Assembly: GCF_004217175.1 (NCBI RefSeq)
Contig: NZ_SHKI01000003.1
Coordinates: forward strand, 66,215-130,214
Direction of reading: 5' to 3'
Length of the DNA: 64,000 nt
From: Leucobacter luti
Lineage (GTDB): Bacteria > Actinomycetota > Actinomycetes > Actinomycetales > Microbacteriaceae
Under the pieces are notes generated by a model. It did no database searches. It was not told the DNA's origin and saw only the letters and a program-made list of their open reading frames with translations. The translations under genes were made by a program, and so were the position numbers. This document shows positions 62,462 through 64,000 of this stretch, piece by piece. Every line of letters begins with the position of its first letter. Within the stretch, counting starts at the first letter, position 1.

Positions 62462-62520
62462 GATGGATCCCTACGTTCGCCATTGAAGTGGGTCGAAAAT
62501 TGGCGCGCGAAACCGCGCCA

Positions 62521-62549
62521 CCCGGGGCCCGCGCGCTGCGGGCCCCGGG
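62521..62549 (-). terminator. Hairpin between aminotransferase and permease A
   Basis: A 12-bp perfect stem (62521-62532 with 62538-62549) and a 5-base loop follow the aminotransferase stop. It may terminate or attenuate the downstream permease operon. Confidence 0.75.
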
Positions 62550-62563
62550 GCACTGCGGGCGTG

Positions 62564-64000
62564 TTAGAGGCCCGCGCTTGCCGTCGCGGCGGTGAACGCG
62601 CGGTCGAGGAGGCCGGCGAGCTCGTCGATGTCCGCGCGGGTCATCACGAGCGGCGGCGACACCTGCACGAGCGGGTTGCCCTCGGCGTCGATCGCCACGC
62701 GGCACAGCAGCCCGGCCGCCGCGAGTGCGGGGTTGAGGTGCCCGCCGACGAAGTCGCTCGCGTTCACCGGGGTCTCGGCCCACCGCTTCGCTGCATGATC
62801 TGTCACGAGCTCGAAGCTGCGGTGGAAGCCGTCGCCGCGCAGGTCGCCGACGATGCGCTGGTGCTTCGCGGCAACCGCGGCGAGCTGCTCGCCCAGGTAC
62901 GGCGTCAGCTCCGCCACGTTCTCGACGACCCGCTCGCGCTCCATGATCTCGAGGTTCTTCAGTGCCGCGGCGCAGGCAACCGGGTGTCCGCCGTAGGTGA
63001 GGGCGTGGTTGAACATGCCGAGCGAGCCGTCGAGCACGGTCTCGATGATCCGGTCGCTCGCGATCACGCCGCCGAGCGGCATGTACGCGGAGGCGATGCC
63101 CTTTGCGAACGTGATCATGTCCGGCTGGAACCCGTAGTGCGTCGAACCAAACCAGGAGCCGAGTCGCCCGTACCCGGTGATGACCTCGTCGGCGATGAGC
63201 AGGATGCCGTACTTGTCGCACAGCGCGCGCACCCCGGGGAAGTACTCGGGTGTGGGCGGGGTGAGGCTGCCGCCGGCGTTCTGCAGCGGCTCCATGATGA
63301 TCGCGGCGATCGTGTCGGCGCCCTCCTGCACGATGAGTGATTCGAGCTCGGCGAGCAGGAACGCGGTGGTCTGCTCAGGCGTCTCACCCTCGGGGCGGCG
63401 GTACCGCTTGGTGTTGTGCGTGTGGCGCACACCGTGCATGAGCGGCTCGAACATCTTGCGCACGTCGGTCATGCCGTTGAGGGACATCGCGCCGTAGCTC
63501 GTGCCGTGGTACGCGACGCGACGGGCGATGAACTTGGTGCGGGTGCCCTCGCCGCGGTCGATGTGGAACTGGCGGGCGAGTTTGATCGCCGCCTCGTTCG
63601 ACTCGCTGCCGCCCGAGGCGAAGAAGACGCGGTTGAGATCGCCCGGCGCGAGCTCCGCGATCTTCTGCGCGAGCCGCGCCGCCGGCGGGTGCGCAACGCT
63701 CCAGGTGGTCTGAAACGGGAGCTCCGCGAGCTGCTCGCGCACCGCGTCGCCAACCTCGGCGCCGTGGGTGTAGCCGAGCTGCACGCAGAACAGTCCGGCG
63801 AGGCCGTCGAAGAACCTGCGGCCGGTGTCGTCGAACACGGAGCAGTGCTCGCCGCGCACGAAGACCGGCAGATCGTCGTCGCGGTACTTGCCCGCGGGGG
63901 TGAAGTTCATTACGAGGTGGCGCTTCGCGATCTCCGCGAGCCCGGTGGGCGCGTCGCTCAGTGCCTGCTCGGGGGCTGCGGTGTCTTGGTGCAGTGTCAT
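62564..64000 (-). CDS. Class III PLP aminotransferase
   Basis: A 478-residue omega-amino-acid-type aminotransferase (beta-alanine/GABA/diamine:pyruvate group). Marks: LAPGDLNRVFFASGGSESNEAAIKLAR, YHGTSYGAMSLNG, LLIADEVITGYGRLGSWFG and the PLP lysine in MITFAKGIASAYMPLGG. The ATG is the last three bases of the window, so an upstream in-frame start outside the window cannot be excluded. Head of the catabolic cluster: it may deaminate an amine released by the amidohydrolase. Confidence 0.92.
   Translation of the reverse strand: MTLHQDTAAPEQALSDAPTGLAEIAKRHLVMNFTPAGKYRDDDLPVFVRGEHCSVFDDTGRRFFDGLAGLFCVQLGYTHGAEVGDAVREQLAELPFQTTWSVAHPPAARLAQKIAELAPGDLNRVFFASGGSESNEAAIKLARQFHIDRGEGTRTKFIARRVAYHGTSYGAMSLNGMTDVRKMFEPLMHGVRHTHNTKRYRRPEGETPEQTTAFLLAELESLIVQEGADTIAAIIMEPLQNAGGSLTPPTPEYFPGVRALCDKYGILLIADEVITGYGRLGSWFGSTHYGFQPDMITFAKGIASAYMPLGGVIASDRIIETVLDGSLGMFNHALTYGGHPVACAAALKNLEIMERERVVENVAELTPYLGEQLAAVAAKHQRIVGDLRGDGFHRSFELVTDHAAKRWAETPVNASDFVGGHLNPALAAAGLLCRVAIDAEGNPLVQVSPPLVMTRADIDELAGLLDRAFTAATASAGL

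Overview
The window is about 70% G+C, densely coded on both strands, uses many GTG and TTG starts, and carries several genes whose start codon lies 6-7 bases after a TAnnnT -10 box, which suggests leaderless mRNAs. Together with the gene families (CsoR, RarD, HemQ-like protein, ResB/CcsB cytochrome maturation, LAxTG sorting signals, a ZTP riboswitch on glyA-folD) this points to a Gram-positive actinobacterium, most likely Microbacteriaceae. A Leucobacter-like genus is my guess from general resemblance, not from a database. It reads as ordinary chromosome: I saw no rRNA, tRNA, CRISPR array, phage gene or transposase.

Layout. 1-335: tandem and inverted repeats without a gene. 372-7431: amino-sugar operon made of a ROK repressor, a sugar ABC importer, a cytoplasmic GH3 NagZ-type hexosaminidase and a ROK sugar kinase. 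7495-13001: GNAT, RarD-like exporter, CsoR copper sensor, a large LuxR-type regulator, PPK2 and a HemQ-like protein without an evident heme ligand. 13095-19854: ccsB, a small lipoprotein, a CPA2 antiporter, an MpaB/DUF2236 oxygenase under a laddered operator, and a PspA plus TPM-domain stress pair. 20024-25041: membrane glycerophosphodiesterase, an ArsR-SRPBCC operon whose operator overlaps its own start codon, DedA, and a PepSY-like lipoprotein. 25063-28328: folD-glyA behind a ZTP riboswitch, with divergent purU. 28460-32157: resB-ccdA-tlpA-phosphatase. 32239-35683: metallophosphoesterase, LLM flavoprotein, archaeal-type aspartyl-tRNA synthetase.

36017-40059 is a SipW-type export locus: a small exported protein with an alternate signal peptide, a Ser/His-type signal peptidase, an LAxTG-anchored protein and a large choice-of-anchor-G-like surface protein, preceded by an unidentified structured leader. 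40132-44093 holds a thioredoxin-reductase-like/methyltransferase fusion divergent from an XRE-cupin regulator, then VOC and AraC genes, surrounded by a family of AGATCCGAC palindromes.

44653-55538 is a dipeptide/nickel-type ABC importer operon with a CMD/alkylhydroperoxidase fusion and a glyoxalase-like protein, divergent from an FAD/NAD(P)-binding protein and an SDR. It resembles the genomically defined KPN_01854/Avi_7169 cassette of unknown substrate. 55579-57543 encodes an LAxTG-anchored beta-propeller surface protein. 57867-64000 encodes two similar NCS1 permeases around a YtcJ-type amidohydrolase, with a class III aminotransferase upstream, probably for uptake and breakdown of a nitrogenous compound.

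Recurring themes are strong hairpins between the first, highly needed exported gene and the rest of its operon (three cases), in-frame simple-sequence expansions in several genes between about 41 and 50 kb, and operators that can be read directly from the sequence.
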